Shown piece after piece: positions 34,037-44,505 of a stretch of DNA of 64,000 bases (positions are counted from its first letter, which is position 1; each line of letters starts with the position of its first letter). Under the pieces are notes generated by a model, which was given only the letters and a program-made list of their open reading frames with translations, was not told the origin of the DNA and did no database searches. The DNA lies in NCBI GenBank assembly GCA_016721005.1, contig JADKJM010000005.1, forward strand, positions 372,001 to 436,000, given 5' to 3'. The stretch is from Flavobacteriales bacterium (GTDB lineage: Bacteria > Bacteroidota > Bacteroidia > Flavobacteriales_F > PHOS-HE28). Made by a program: the position numbers and the translations under genes.

Positions 34037-37000
34037 ATGAGCCACGGTCCCAAGCCAGCCAACCTCATAGAACTCATTGATCGCAGTGGCAGCGCCGCGC
34101 TTGACCAGGATGCCATGATCGCAGGGGATCGTCGCGTTTCCTTTGGAGAGTTGTCCGATCGCTCCAAGCGGATGGCCGCATTGCTGATCAAGTCCGGTGT
34201 AAGTACCTCAAGCACCGTCGCACTCTGCCTCGAGCGCTCTCCCGAGCTCATCATCAGCGTTCTTGGCATTGTTCGCGCCGGCGCCGCCTACGTCCCCATC
34301 GACCCGGCTTACCCCGCCGACCGCATCGCCCTGATGCTGGAAGATGCAGCACCTCCTGTGTTGATCACGGACAAGGCGCATGAGCACCTCTTCAAGGGCA
34401 GCAAGGCCAAGGTCCTGTTGATCGAAGAACTTGACATGGAGAACGGGCCACTCTTCGAAGGGGCCTGTCCCGCCAAGCCGGAAAACCTCGCTTACGTGCT
34501 CTTCACCAGTGGAAGCACCGGCCGACCGAAAGGCGTGGCCATGCACCATGCGCCGTTGATGAATCTGATCCAGTGGCAACTGCGGACTTCGGTATTGAAG
34601 GAAGGAGAACGCACGCTGCAATTCGCGCCGATCAGTTTCGATGTGAGTTTCCAGGAGATCTTCGCCACGTTCGCGCAGGGCGGCACGTTGGTGTTGATCA
34701 CGGATGAGGACCGACTGAACAGCACTCAACTTTTGCGCAAGATCATCGCGGAAAAGATCAACCGCATCATCGTGCCCTTCGTTGCGCTACAGTACCTCGC
34801 GGAAGCGGTGGAGCGTACTGGCGAAGTCCCTTCTTCGCTGAAGGAGGTCTTCACCAGTGGCGAACAATTGAAGATCACGCCTGCCGTCGCGAACCTGTTT
34901 TCGCAATTGCCCGGCACCCGTTTCTGCAATCAGTACGGCCCTACGGAAGGACACGTGGTGAGTGAGTTGGAATTGAAGGATGATCCTGCGAAATGGCCTG
35001 CGTTGCCGAACATCGGCAAGGCGATCGACAACGTGAAACTGCTGATCCTCGATGAAGAAATGAAGCCTGTGAAGAAGGGCGATGAAGGCGAACTCTACCT
35101 CGGTGGCGCGTGCGTGGCCACCGGCTACATCGGTCGCGATGATCTCACGGCGGAGCGATTCCTCGCGGATCCGTTCGATGCCGGTGAACGCCTTTACAAG
35201 ACCGGTGACCGCGCAGCAGAACTGCCCAACGGCGAGATCGACTATAAGGGCCGCATCGATGGACAGGTGAAGGTGCGCGGGTATCGCATCGAACTCGGTG
35301 AAGTGGAAGTGGCGCTGGAAAAGCATACGTCCATTGAACAAGCTGTTGCGAACGTGCGCGAAGACCGTCCGGGACTGAAGCGTCTCATCGGATACTACGT
35401 CGCGAAGAAAGAGGTCAGTGTGAACGATCTGCGTAAGCACCTCGCATCGCTCCTCCCCGACTACATGGTGCCTTCCGCCTTCGTAGCGGTGAAGGAACTA
35501 CCGCGCACGCCCAGCGGCAAGATCGATCGCAAGGCGCTGCCTGCTCCGGATGTGAAGCGCCCCGAGTTGGACGTCGCTTTTGCTGTTCCGCGATCGGCCG
35601 TTCAGAAAACGCTCGCCAACGTGTGGGCCGATCTGCTCGGCATTGATCGCGTAGGCATCAACGATAATTTCTTCGACCTCGGTGGCAACTCGTTGCTGAG
35701 CATCCAGTGCGTGGCGCAGCTCGAAGGCCACGGCCTGAAACTGCCGATCGTGAAATTGTACCAGCATCCAACGATCGCTGCCTGTGCGGCGTTCCTCGAA
35801 GGCGATTCGAATACGGCCTCCCCCGCTGCGATGGCAGCTTCGCGTGTACGGGCGCGTCATGACGCGCCCCGACGCGACGTCGCCATCATTGGCATGAGCG
35901 GCCGTTTCCCCGGCGCAGCGAACGTCGAGGAGCTTTGGAAGAACCTGCTCGACAAGAAGAACAGCATCAGCACATGGTCGGTGGAGGAGATCGACCCGAG
36001 CATTCCCGATGAGGTGAAGAACGATCCCGACTACGTGAAGGCACGCGGTGTGATCACCGATGCCGACAAATTCGATGCGGGCTTCTTCGGCGTGAACCCG
36101 AAAGTGGCTGCGCTGATGGATCCGCAGCAACGCGTGTTCCTCGAAACGGCGTGGGCCGCGTTGGAGGATGCCGCCTATGATCCAGCCCAGTTCGCTGGCC
36201 TCATCGGCGTGTACGCCGGCATGGGCAACAACACCTACTTCACCCGCAACGTCATCGGTCATCCCGAGCTCATCGAGCAGGTCGGCGATTTTCAGGTGAT
36301 GACGGGCAACGAGAAGGACTACATCGCGACCCGTCTCGCGTTCGAGTTCGACCTGCGCGGTCCGGCATTGAGCATCCACACCGCGTGCAGCACATCGCTG
36401 GTGGCGATCGCACAAGCGTTCAAGGCGCTGCGCGATGGCGAGTGCGACATGGCGCTGGCGGGCGGCATCGCACTGACCGTGCCCTTCAACAGCGGCATCG
36501 TGTACAACGACGGCGGCATGTACAGCCCCGACGGCAGCACACGCACCTTCGATGCTGAAGGCAAAGGCACCAGCTTCAGCGATGGTGTCGGCATCATCGT
36601 ACTGAAACGTCTGGATGATGCGATCCGAGACAACGACCACATTTACGCCACGATCAAAGGCGCCGCACTCAACAACGACGGCAGTGACAAGGCCAGCTTC
36701 ACAGCACCCAGCGTTCGCGGACAATCCGAAGTGATCGCCATGGCGCAGGCCGATGCGGGCGTGACGCCCAGCGAGATCACGTATGTGGAGACACACGGTA
36801 CCGCAACACCGCTCGGGGATCCGATCGAGGTGGAGGCTCTCACGCTCGCCTTCGGTGGAAAGACCAACGGTCACCATTGCGTGATCGGCTCCATCAAGAG
36901 CAACATCGGTCACCTCACACCGGCTGCGGGTGCCGCTGGCGTGATCAAGACCGCCCTTGCGTTGCGCGAGGAAGTGATCCCTTCCAACGTCGGTTTCGAA

Positions 37001-40000
37001 ACGCCGAACCCGGCGATCGACTTTGCGAACTCGCCTTTCCGTGTGGCCGATGCCAACATCGCCTGGCCACGCACGAACACGCCACGTTTCGCGGGTGTAT
37101 CCAGCTTCGGCGTAGGCGGCACGAACGCGCACGTCATTCTCACTGAACCACCGGTGGTCGCTGCTTCGAGCGCGTCGCGCAGCAAGCAGTTGCTGATGCT
37201 CAGCGCGAAGACCAAGACCTCCCTCGACGCCATGACGGAGAACCTCCGCGCCTGGCTCGAAGCACATCCGAACGGATCCCTCGCTGACGCCGCCTTCACC
37301 TTGCAGCTCGGTCGTCGTTCGTTCAAACACCGCCGACTCATCGTAGGTGGAAGTCACGGCGAAGTGATGGAGGCCATCGCCAACAAGGATCCGAATCTGA
37401 TCGGCACGCGCGAACTGCACGAAGCCGCGCCCGGCGTGGTCTTCATGTTCCCCGGACAAGGATCGCAGTACGTACACATGGGCCGCGACCTGCACGCCAG
37501 CGAACCGATCTTCAAGCAACATTTCGATCAGTGTTGTGATCTCTTCAGCATAGCACTGAACGTTGATCTCAAGGCCATCATCTTCCCGAAAGCCGGTGAA
37601 GAAGAGAAGGCCGTCGAACAACTCAAGCAGACCATCTACACGCAGGCTTCGCTCTTCACGATGCACTACAGCCTGGCGAAGTTGTGGATGCATTGGGGCA
37701 TCGTTCCCGACGCGATGATGGGCCACAGCATCGGCGAATTCGCCGCAGGTTGTCTCGCAGGTGTGTTCTCGTTGGAAGATGCCGTGACGCTCGTGGCCAA
37801 CCGCGGCCGAATGATGCAGGAACTGCCCGGTGGCAGCATGCTCAGCGTTCGCGCTGCGGAAGAGGATGTCGTGAAGAAGCTTCCCGCAGGTTGCAGCCTA
37901 GCCGCGAACAACGGTCCGCAATTGTGCGTGGCCAGTGGCCCGCACGAGGCCATCGCCAAACTCCAGGCGGAGTTGGAGAAGGACGGTATCACCTGCAAAT
38001 TGCTCGTGACCAGCCACGCCTTCCATAGCCCCATGATGGATGCCATGGTGGCCCCGTACAAGAAGGTCGTTGAGAGCGTGAAGTTGAACGCGCCACGCAT
38101 CCCGATCATCAGCACGGTGACCGCCGAGTGGCTGAAGGATGACGAAGCCGTTTCATCGAAGTACTGGAGCGATCACCTGCGCGCCACGGTGCGTTTCGCA
38201 CAAGCCGTGAAGTTCGCTTGGCGCGATGCGGATCGTGTGATGCTGGAGGTTGGCCCGCGCACGACAGCGACCACGCTCGCACGCCAGCAAAGCAGCGATC
38301 CCAAGAAACAAGCGGCGGTATCGTCGCTTACGGATTCCGCAGGTAACGGCAACGAACTCACGCAAGTGCTGAAGGCCGTCGGCGGCCTTTGGCAGAGCGG
38401 TGTGCTGATCGACTGGAGCAAGTTCTATGAGCGGGAGGAGCGTCATCGCATTTCCCTGCCGACGTATGCCTTTGAACGCATTCGTCACTGGGTGGATCCC
38501 GTTGCGATGGTGGCCGATGGCGGTCGCGCGATCGCAAGCACAACTATTGAAGCACCCGTTCCGAACGGCGCGGATGCGAACCTCTCGCCGAAGGAAGCGC
38601 TGATCGCGCAGATCAAGCATCTGCTGGAAGAGAGCTCCGGACTTGAACTCGCTGAGTCGAGCCCCGAGGAGACCTTCCTCGAAATGGGCCTCGATTCGCT
38701 CTTCCTTACGCAGGTAGCGACATCGTTGAGCAAGAAGTTCGGGGTGAAGGTGAGCTTCCGGCAGTTGAACGAGGAGTTACCGAACCTCGACAAGCTGGCG
38801 GATCACATCCTGCCGCATTGGAATGCAGGCGGTGTTGCCGTAGGGGTCGACCATGGTCGACCCGCCGCAACAACCGCCGACGCCGTGAATGCCCTGGAAG
38901 ACGCACCCGAACTGAAGAAGGTCTTCGGTGCGCAAGCGCGTATCGTGAAAGAGAAGGTGGACGACATGACGCCGGAACAGCGTGCATGGTTCGATGCCTT
39001 CGTGGAACGCTACACCAAGAAAACGGCAAAGAGCAAAGCCTTCACGCAGGAGAACCGCCAGATGATGGCCGACCCGCGCGTGGTGACGGGCTTCAAGCCG
39101 CAGACCAAGGAACTCACCTACCAAGTGGTGGTGGACAAAAGCCGCGGTTGTCACCTCACCGACATCGACGGCAACCACTACGTCGACATCCTCAGCGGTT
39201 TCGGTTCCTCGATGTTCGGCTACATGCCGGACTTCATCCGCGAGGCGTGCCATAAGCAGCTCGATGCGGGCGTGGAGATCGGCCCGATGCACCCGCTCGC
39301 GGCGGACGTATCGCGTTTGTTGTGCGAGCTCACCGGCGGGGAACGCGCGGCAGTGTGCAACACCGGAAGCGAAGCGGTGCTTGGCGCGATGCGCATGGCG
39401 CGCACGGTGACCGGTCGCAGTTTGATCATCGCCTTCAGCGGCAGCTACCACGGCATCAACGACGAGGTGATCATCCGCGGCAGCAAGAGCAAGAAGAGCT
39501 ATCCCGGCGCGCCCGGTATCATGCCCGAGGCCGTGCAGAACATGTTGATCCTGGACTACGGCACGCCCGAAAGCCTGCAGATCATCAAGGAACGTTGCCA
39601 CGAAGCCGCGGCGGTTCTGGTTGAACCGGTGCAAAGCCGTCGCATGGAATTCCGCCCCGTGGATTTCCTGCGCGAAGTGCGCACGATCACCAAGCAACAT
39701 GGAGCAGCCCTGATCTTCGATGAGGTGATCACCGGTTTCCGTATGCATCAGAACGGTGCGCAAGGCTTGTTCGGTATTCAAGCGGACATCGGCACCTATG
39801 GCAAAGTGATCGGCGGTGGCATGCCCATCGGCGCCATGATCGGCACACACGAATGGATGGACGCCTTGGATGGCGGCTACTGGCAGTTCGGTGACGACAG
39901 CGTTCCGCCGAGCGGCGTGACCTATTTCGCAGGCACCTTCGTGCGGCATCCGCTCACCATGGCCGCCGCGAAAGCCGCGCTGCTGCACATGAAGGAAGTC

Positions 40001-40501
40001 GGCCCGGTGTTGCAAGAGCGCCTCAACGACATGACCAGCGATATGGTCAAGTGCGTCAACGGACTCTTCGACAAGTACCAGCTCCCTTATCGCTGGGTGA
40101 ATTTCGGTAGTGCGTTCAAGACGAAGTACGACGAGAGCGTTAACTACACCGAACTCTTCTTCATGCTGATGCGCTACCACGGTGTACACGTGCTGGACTT
40201 CCCGCACTTCCTCACCACAGCACATACCACTGCGGACGTGGAGCACATCATTGCAACAGTGGAGAAGACCTGCAAGGAATTGCGCGAGAGCGGCTTCATG
40301 CCGGAGCGTACTTACCCGATCGAAACGGTGAACAGTTCGCTGAACGGGCACGCGCGCAAGGCCGACCGGCGCGTGATGCAAAGCAGTGAGCCACCTGTGC
40401 CGGGCGCACGCATCGGGCGCACCGAAAAAGGTGAGCCGGCTTGGTTCATCCCCGACCCGGAACGGGAAGGGAAGTACGCCATGGTGTTGCAACAAAACTG
40501 A
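34037..40501 (+). CDS. Hybrid NRPS-PKS: A-PCP-KS-AT-ACP-aminotransferase
   Basis: 2154 residues from ATG 34037 (a TTG at 33875 is possible but gives unrelated residues). Loading adenylation domain, residues about 10-500 (LFTSGSTGRPKG, NQYGPTEGH, YKTGDRA, PSGKIDRKAL). PCP with phosphopantetheine Ser 552 (DLGGNSLLS). Ketosynthase from about 615, with active Cys 784 (HTACSTS), THGTATPLGDPIE and KSNIGHL. Acyltransferase with GHSIGE, Ser 1231, and SHAFHS, the malonyl-type signature. ACP Ser 1554 (MGLDSL). Class III PLP aminotransferase from about 1665 (NTGSEAVLGAMRMAR; IFDEVITGFR; Lys 1923 in TYGKVIGGGMP). There is no KR, DH, ER or TE. Established parallel: iturin/mycosubtilin synthetases place an aminotransferase after the PKS ACP to make a beta-amine. 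Two CATG palindromes lie in the PCP-KS and ACP-aminotransferase linkers. Confidence 0.93.
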   Translation: MSHGPKPANLIELIDRSGSAALDQDAMIAGDRRVSFGELSDRSKRMAALLIKSGVSTSSTVALCLERSPELIISVLGIVRAGAAYVPIDPAYPADRIALMLEDAAPPVLITDKAHEHLFKGSKAKVLLIEELDMENGPLFEGACPAKPENLAYVLFTSGSTGRPKGVAMHHAPLMNLIQWQLRTSVLKEGERTLQFAPISFDVSFQEIFATFAQGGTLVLITDEDRLNSTQLLRKIIAEKINRIIVPFVALQYLAEAVERTGEVPSSLKEVFTSGEQLKITPAVANLFSQLPGTRFCNQYGPTEGHVVSELELKDDPAKWPALPNIGKAIDNVKLLILDEEMKPVKKGDEGELYLGGACVATGYIGRDDLTAERFLADPFDAGERLYKTGDRAAELPNGEIDYKGRIDGQVKVRGYRIELGEVEVALEKHTSIEQAVANVREDRPGLKRLIGYYVAKKEVSVNDLRKHLASLLPDYMVPSAFVAVKELPRTPSGKIDRKALPAPDVKRPELDVAFAVPRSAVQKTLANVWADLLGIDRVGINDNFFDLGGNSLLSIQCVAQLEGHGLKLPIVKLYQHPTIAACAAFLEGDSNTASPAAMAASRVRARHDAPRRDVAIIGMSGRFPGAANVEELWKNLLDKKNSISTWSVEEIDPSIPDEVKNDPDYVKARGVITDADKFDAGFFGVNPKVAALMDPQQRVFLETAWAALEDAAYDPAQFAGLIGVYAGMGNNTYFTRNVIGHPELIEQVGDFQVMTGNEKDYIATRLAFEFDLRGPALSIHTACSTSLVAIAQAFKALRDGECDMALAGGIALTVPFNSGIVYNDGGMYSPDGSTRTFDAEGKGTSFSDGVGIIVLKRLDDAIRDNDHIYATIKGAALNNDGSDKASFTAPSVRGQSEVIAMAQADAGVTPSEITYVETHGTATPLGDPIEVEALTLAFGGKTNGHHCVIGSIKSNIGHLTPAAGAAGVIKTALALREEVIPSNVGFETPNPAIDFANSPFRVADANIAWPRTNTPRFAGVSSFGVGGTNAHVILTEPPVVAASSASRSKQLLMLSAKTKTSLDAMTENLRAWLEAHPNGSLADAAFTLQLGRRSFKHRRLIVGGSHGEVMEAIANKDPNLIGTRELHEAAPGVVFMFPGQGSQYVHMGRDLHASEPIFKQHFDQCCDLFSIALNVDLKAIIFPKAGEEEKAVEQLKQTIYTQASLFTMHYSLAKLWMHWGIVPDAMMGHSIGEFAAGCLAGVFSLEDAVTLVANRGRMMQELPGGSMLSVRAAEEDVVKKLPAGCSLAANNGPQLCVASGPHEAIAKLQAELEKDGITCKLLVTSHAFHSPMMDAMVAPYKKVVESVKLNAPRIPIISTVTAEWLKDDEAVSSKYWSDHLRATVRFAQAVKFAWRDADRVMLEVGPRTTATTLARQQSSDPKKQAAVSSLTDSAGNGNELTQVLKAVGGLWQSGVLIDWSKFYEREERHRISLPTYAFERIRHWVDPVAMVADGGRAIASTTIEAPVPNGADANLSPKEALIAQIKHLLEESSGLELAESSPEETFLEMGLDSLFLTQVATSLSKKFGVKVSFRQLNEELPNLDKLADHILPHWNAGGVAVGVDHGRPAATTADAVNALEDAPELKKVFGAQARIVKEKVDDMTPEQRAWFDAFVERYTKKTAKSKAFTQENRQMMADPRVVTGFKPQTKELTYQVVVDKSRGCHLTDIDGNHYVDILSGFGSSMFGYMPDFIREACHKQLDAGVEIGPMHPLAADVSRLLCELTGGERAAVCNTGSEAVLGAMRMARTVTGRSLIIAFSGSYHGINDEVIIRGSKSKKSYPGAPGIMPEAVQNMLILDYGTPESLQIIKERCHEAAAVLVEPVQSRRMEFRPVDFLREVRTITKQHGAALIFDEVITGFRMHQNGAQGLFGIQADIGTYGKVIGGGMPIGAMIGTHEWMDALDGGYWQFGDDSVPPSGVTYFAGTFVRHPLTMAAAKAALLHMKEVGPVLQERLNDMTSDMVKCVNGLFDKYQLPYRWVNFGSAFKTKYDESVNYTELFFMLMRYHGVHVLDFPHFLTTAHTTADVEHIIATVEKTCKELRESGFMPERTYPIETVNSSLNGHARKADRRVMQSSEPPVPGARIGRTEKGEPAWFIPDPEREGKYAMVLQQN
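35850..35869. repeat. CATG-centred palindrome in the PCP-KS linker
   Basis: GGGCGCGTCA/TGACGCGCCC, identical to the copy at 60564-60583, preceded by GTAC. Translated in frame as RARHDAPR. Confidence 0.85.
38844..38863. repeat. CATG-centred palindrome in the ACP-aminotransferase linker
   Basis: GGGTCGACCA/TGGTCGACCC with GTAG and G flanks, identical to the second palindrome upstream of pnp (7291-7310). Translated in frame as VGVDHGRPA. Confidence 0.85.
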
Positions 40502-40537
40502 CATTGACCGAGCATTCTTTCGGATAAGGAAGTCGAT

Positions 40538-43500
40538 ATGGAGAAATTCATTCCTGAGATACGTATTGGATCCGTACACCACGATCCGTTCGCCGGGCCG
40601 GAAATAGAGCGTTGCTTCCCCACCACGGAAAGCCAGCGTGAAGTGATCACGTCCTCCGAAATGGGCGATGATGCATCGTGCGCATACAACGAGAGCATCA
40701 CTCTGGAACTGAACGGCGACCTGGACCGGTCGCTGATGCGAACAGCCCTGCACCAACTGGTGATGCGGCATGATTCCCTGCGTGCCACCGTGACCGCGAA
40801 CGGCATGCAGATGATCGTGGGGAAAGAAGACCCTACATCGTTCGAATTCGTGGACCTTGCCTCACTGGGCACTGAAGAGCAGCAGCGGGAACTGAAAGCG
40901 ATCGACGACGCGGACATGACGCGGACCTTCGATCTGCACAAAGGCCCCCTGTTCCGCCACCTGCTGATCCGTACCGCTGCGGACAAACACTTGCTGCGGC
41001 TGAGCGCCCATCACGCGGTCTGCGACGGCTGGAGCCTCGGCATCATGATGGCCGAGATCAGCGCCCTGTACAACGCCGGCAAGAGCGGCACCACGGCGGA
41101 CCTTCCGGAAGCGCCTTCCTTCGGGGACTACAGCGTGGCCGCGATCGACTTCACGGACCAACCGGAACATGCGGTCGTGGAGAACTACTGGCTGGACCTT
41201 TTCAGCGCCCCACTTCCACGCTTGGACCTTCCAACGGACCGGCCACGCCCGAAACAGAAGACCTACGCCGCCAACCGGCTGGACCTGGCCTTTCCGCCGG
41301 ACCTGGTGCGTGGCTTGAAAGAGACGGCCACACGCAACGGTGCCACGTTCGTCACCACACTGCTCACCATCTTCGAGGTGCTCCTGCACAAGCTGACCGG
41401 TGATAACGATCTGGTGGTGGGCCTTCCCGCTGCTGGCCAGAGCGACACGGGCCAGCAACACTTGGTGGGCCACTGTGTGAACCTGCTGGCACTGCGCAGC
41501 CGGATCGATGGGGAGGCCCGCTTCAGCGAACACTTGAAGAAGCGCCGCACCGCCGTGCTCGATGCCTACGACAATCAACGCTACACGTTCGGCACCTTGG
41601 TACACAAGCTGCGCGTACCGCGTGAGCCGGGCCGGATCCCGCTTTGCCCGGTCGTGTTCAACGTGGACATGAACATGGACGATGGCGTGGCCTTCAACGG
41701 GCTGACCCATCGCTTCACCAGCAATCCGCGCGCCTTCGAGAATTTCGAACTCTTCCTGAACATGACCGGGAACGAGGACCACCTCATCCTGGAATGGAGC
41801 TACAACACGGATCTGTTCGATGAAGCGACCGTGCATGACTGGATGGACCAGCTTGCGCGCATCGCCAAAGGTGTCATTGCCGCCCCCACAGCCACCATCG
41901 CAGAGCTGGCCGACAATGAACTTCCCTCTGATGGCGAGGTGAACTATCCGTCGGCTGAATGGGCAGGCAAGGCCACGCCCTATCCAAGAACCGACATCGC
42001 CACGCTGTTCGACGAGATCGCCAAGACCTATCCTGAGAGCATCGCAATCGAATTGTTGGACGAGCGGGTTACGTATTCGGAACTGCAAAAGCGCGTGCAT
42101 GCCGCAAGCAATGGCCTAGTAGCACTGGGCGTGCGACCGGGGGAGCCTGTCGGACTTTGCATGGACCGCACGATCGACCTGATAGTAGCCACCCTTGCGG
42201 TACTCCGCGCGGGCGGCTGTTATGTACCGATCGACCCTTCATACCCTGCCGACCGGCTAGGCTTCATGCTTACGGACACGAACATGAAGATCCTGCTGAC
42301 GCAGGCGGACCTAGCTGATTCCCTGCCGCCACACGGTGCCAAAGCCGTGCTTATGAAAGACCTTCCTGCAGCACCGCAGGACATGCCCGCAACGCTTCCC
42401 GATGCCCCCGGGTACATCATGTACACGAGCGGCAGCACGGGCAAACCGAAGGGGGTGGTGGTGCCGCACCGCGGGATCATCAGGCTCGTGCGGAACCAGG
42501 ACTACATGACCTTCGGACCGGACCTCGCCTTCTTGCACCTGTCCAACATCTCCTTCGACCTGAGCACCCTGGAGATCTGGGGCGCATTGCTCAATGGCGG
42601 TCGACTGGTGCTTCAACCCCAGGCGAAACCGACCTTGCAAGAGATCTCCGATACGATCAAGCGACACAAGGTCACCTCACTCTGGTTCACCGTCGGCCTG
42701 TTCAACCTGATGGTGGACGACCAGATTGAAGGACTCCGCGGGCTTCGGCACATCCTGGCCGGTGGGGACGTGTTGAGCGTTCCTCATGTGAAAAAGGCCC
42801 TGCGCGCATTGGGGCCCGGCGTGTTGATCAACGGCTACGGCCCCACGGAGAACACCACGTTCACCACCTGCTTCAAGATCGATAACGAAGCGGACATCAC
42901 GGACAGCGTGCCCATCGGCCCAGCGCTGAACAACACCACGGTGTATGTCCTGGACGAGAACCTCAAGCCCGTTCCCATTGGACAAAAAGGAGAGTTGTAC
43001 ACGGGCGGCGACGGGGTGGCACTGGGCTATTGGAACCGCGACGACCTCACCGCTGAACGCTTCATCGATGACCCTTGGTCCACCGTTCCCGGGGCAAAGT
43101 TGTACCGCACCGGTGACATCGTGCGCTGGCACCCGGACGGTAACATCGCGTTCATCGGTCGGGCTGACGGACAGGTGAAGGTGCGTGGTTTCCGGGTGGA
43201 ACTGGGCGAGGTGGAGAACGCACTGAACGACATGGACCGTGTGAAGGACAAGGTGGTGGTGGCCAGGCAGGACGGCCCGGTGGAAAAGCAGCTGGTGTGT
43301 TACATCGTACCCAAGGATCCCAAGGACATGGAAAGCGCGGAGACCACCGATCGCTTCATCCATGATGTGCGCGAACACCTGCGCGGGAAGATGCCCGGCT
43401 ACATGGTACCCACGGCCTTCGTGGCCTTGGAGGCCCTCCCTTTGACCGCCAATGCCAAGATCGACCGGAAGGCCCTTCCGGCGCCGTCCACCCGCGTAGC

Positions 43501-44494
43501 CATCTTCAAGGAGAAGCATGTGGAACCGCGCAACGAAACAGAGAAGAAACTGGCCGTGATCTGGGGCGCTGTGTTGAACATCGAGGGGATCGGCATCCAC
43601 GACAATTTCTTCGACATCGGCGGGCACTCCTTGATCGCCATCCAGCTGATGCAACGGGTGGAGCAGCAGTTCGGTGAGGCCCTTCCATTGAAAGTGATCT
43701 TCCAAGCACCCACCATCGCACAGTTCGCGGAGCTGCTTCAAAGCGGCGCCGACGTGGCCGTAAATGAACACCTCAGCTTGGTACAACCCTTGGGCGATCG
43801 GCTTCCGTTCTTCTGTGTGAACGGGGACGAGGCCAATTACTTCCTACCGAAGTACATGGGGAATGACATGCCGTTCTACGCCTTCTTCCACCAAGGTGAG
43901 GACGGGCTGCCCATGCGCTATACCTCGGTGGAGACCATAGCTGCTCGGTTCATCCAGGAGATGAAGAACGTTCGACCACGGGGACCTTACCTGCTTGGCG
44001 GATATTCCTTTGGTGGCATTGTGGCCTATGAAATGGCCTGCCAGCTCATGGAGGCCGGGGACGAGGTTCCTATGTTGGCCTTATTCGATACCTATGCGCC
44101 CACACTGTATCTGGAACTGACAAAGGAGGAACAGCGCGTGTATGATCCGTTGAAGCGCGTGATCATGCGTCGGCTGGTAAAGCTTGAACAGAGGCGTGGC
44201 CGCATCACCAACCCGAAACTGCGGCACTTTCACATCATCGACACCTACGATCGCGCAGTGATGGCGTATAAGCCCAAACCGTACAAGGGCAGGCTCACCA
44301 TGTTCAAGGCTTCCGGATCCCCGGGCGCTGATGAGATGGGTTGGTCGGCTTTAGCACTCGGTGGGCTGGATGTACAACATGTACCGGGTGATCATTACAG
44401 CATGATCCTGGAGCCTCAAGTAGCCGTGCTCGCACAACGCTTGGCCGAACGGACCGCACATGTCCCGAGATCAATCATGGAGGCCTTTTCATAG
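40538..44494 (+). CDS. NRPS: C-A-PCP-TE termination module
   Basis: 1318 residues. Condensation domain, residues 20-440, with HHAVCDG at 158-164 and a normal PTTESQREV start. The adenylation domain (YTSGSTGKPKG, NGYGPTEN, YRTGDIV, AKIDRKALP) has specificity residues that I read, by alignment to GrsA, as D-L-L-W-L-G-G-T-F-K, close to the Val code D-A-F-W-I-G-G-T-F-K. PCP Ser is 1031 (DIGGHSLIA). The type I thioesterase has GGYSFGG with Ser 1157 and a late GDHYSM His. It should accept the acyl chain from the aminotransferase-bearing enzyme 36 nt upstream, add a branched hydrophobic amino acid, and release the product. The ATG at 40538 precedes MEKFIPEIRIGS. Confidence 0.93.
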   Translation: MEKFIPEIRIGSVHHDPFAGPEIERCFPTTESQREVITSSEMGDDASCAYNESITLELNGDLDRSLMRTALHQLVMRHDSLRATVTANGMQMIVGKEDPTSFEFVDLASLGTEEQQRELKAIDDADMTRTFDLHKGPLFRHLLIRTAADKHLLRLSAHHAVCDGWSLGIMMAEISALYNAGKSGTTADLPEAPSFGDYSVAAIDFTDQPEHAVVENYWLDLFSAPLPRLDLPTDRPRPKQKTYAANRLDLAFPPDLVRGLKETATRNGATFVTTLLTIFEVLLHKLTGDNDLVVGLPAAGQSDTGQQHLVGHCVNLLALRSRIDGEARFSEHLKKRRTAVLDAYDNQRYTFGTLVHKLRVPREPGRIPLCPVVFNVDMNMDDGVAFNGLTHRFTSNPRAFENFELFLNMTGNEDHLILEWSYNTDLFDEATVHDWMDQLARIAKGVIAAPTATIAELADNELPSDGEVNYPSAEWAGKATPYPRTDIATLFDEIAKTYPESIAIELLDERVTYSELQKRVHAASNGLVALGVRPGEPVGLCMDRTIDLIVATLAVLRAGGCYVPIDPSYPADRLGFMLTDTNMKILLTQADLADSLPPHGAKAVLMKDLPAAPQDMPATLPDAPGYIMYTSGSTGKPKGVVVPHRGIIRLVRNQDYMTFGPDLAFLHLSNISFDLSTLEIWGALLNGGRLVLQPQAKPTLQEISDTIKRHKVTSLWFTVGLFNLMVDDQIEGLRGLRHILAGGDVLSVPHVKKALRALGPGVLINGYGPTENTTFTTCFKIDNEADITDSVPIGPALNNTTVYVLDENLKPVPIGQKGELYTGGDGVALGYWNRDDLTAERFIDDPWSTVPGAKLYRTGDIVRWHPDGNIAFIGRADGQVKVRGFRVELGEVENALNDMDRVKDKVVVARQDGPVEKQLVCYIVPKDPKDMESAETTDRFIHDVREHLRGKMPGYMVPTAFVALEALPLTANAKIDRKALPAPSTRVAIFKEKHVEPRNETEKKLAVIWGAVLNIEGIGIHDNFFDIGGHSLIAIQLMQRVEQQFGEALPLKVIFQAPTIAQFAELLQSGADVAVNEHLSLVQPLGDRLPFFCVNGDEANYFLPKYMGNDMPFYAFFHQGEDGLPMRYTSVETIAARFIQEMKNVRPRGPYLLGGYSFGGIVAYEMACQLMEAGDEVPMLALFDTYAPTLYLELTKEEQRVYDPLKRVIMRRLVKLEQRRGRITNPKLRHFHIIDTYDRAVMAYKPKPYKGRLTMFKASGSPGADEMGWSALALGGLDVQHVPGDHYSMILEPQVAVLAQRLAERTAHVPRSIMEAFS

Positions 44495-44505
44495 CCCGGA
44501 TCGCA

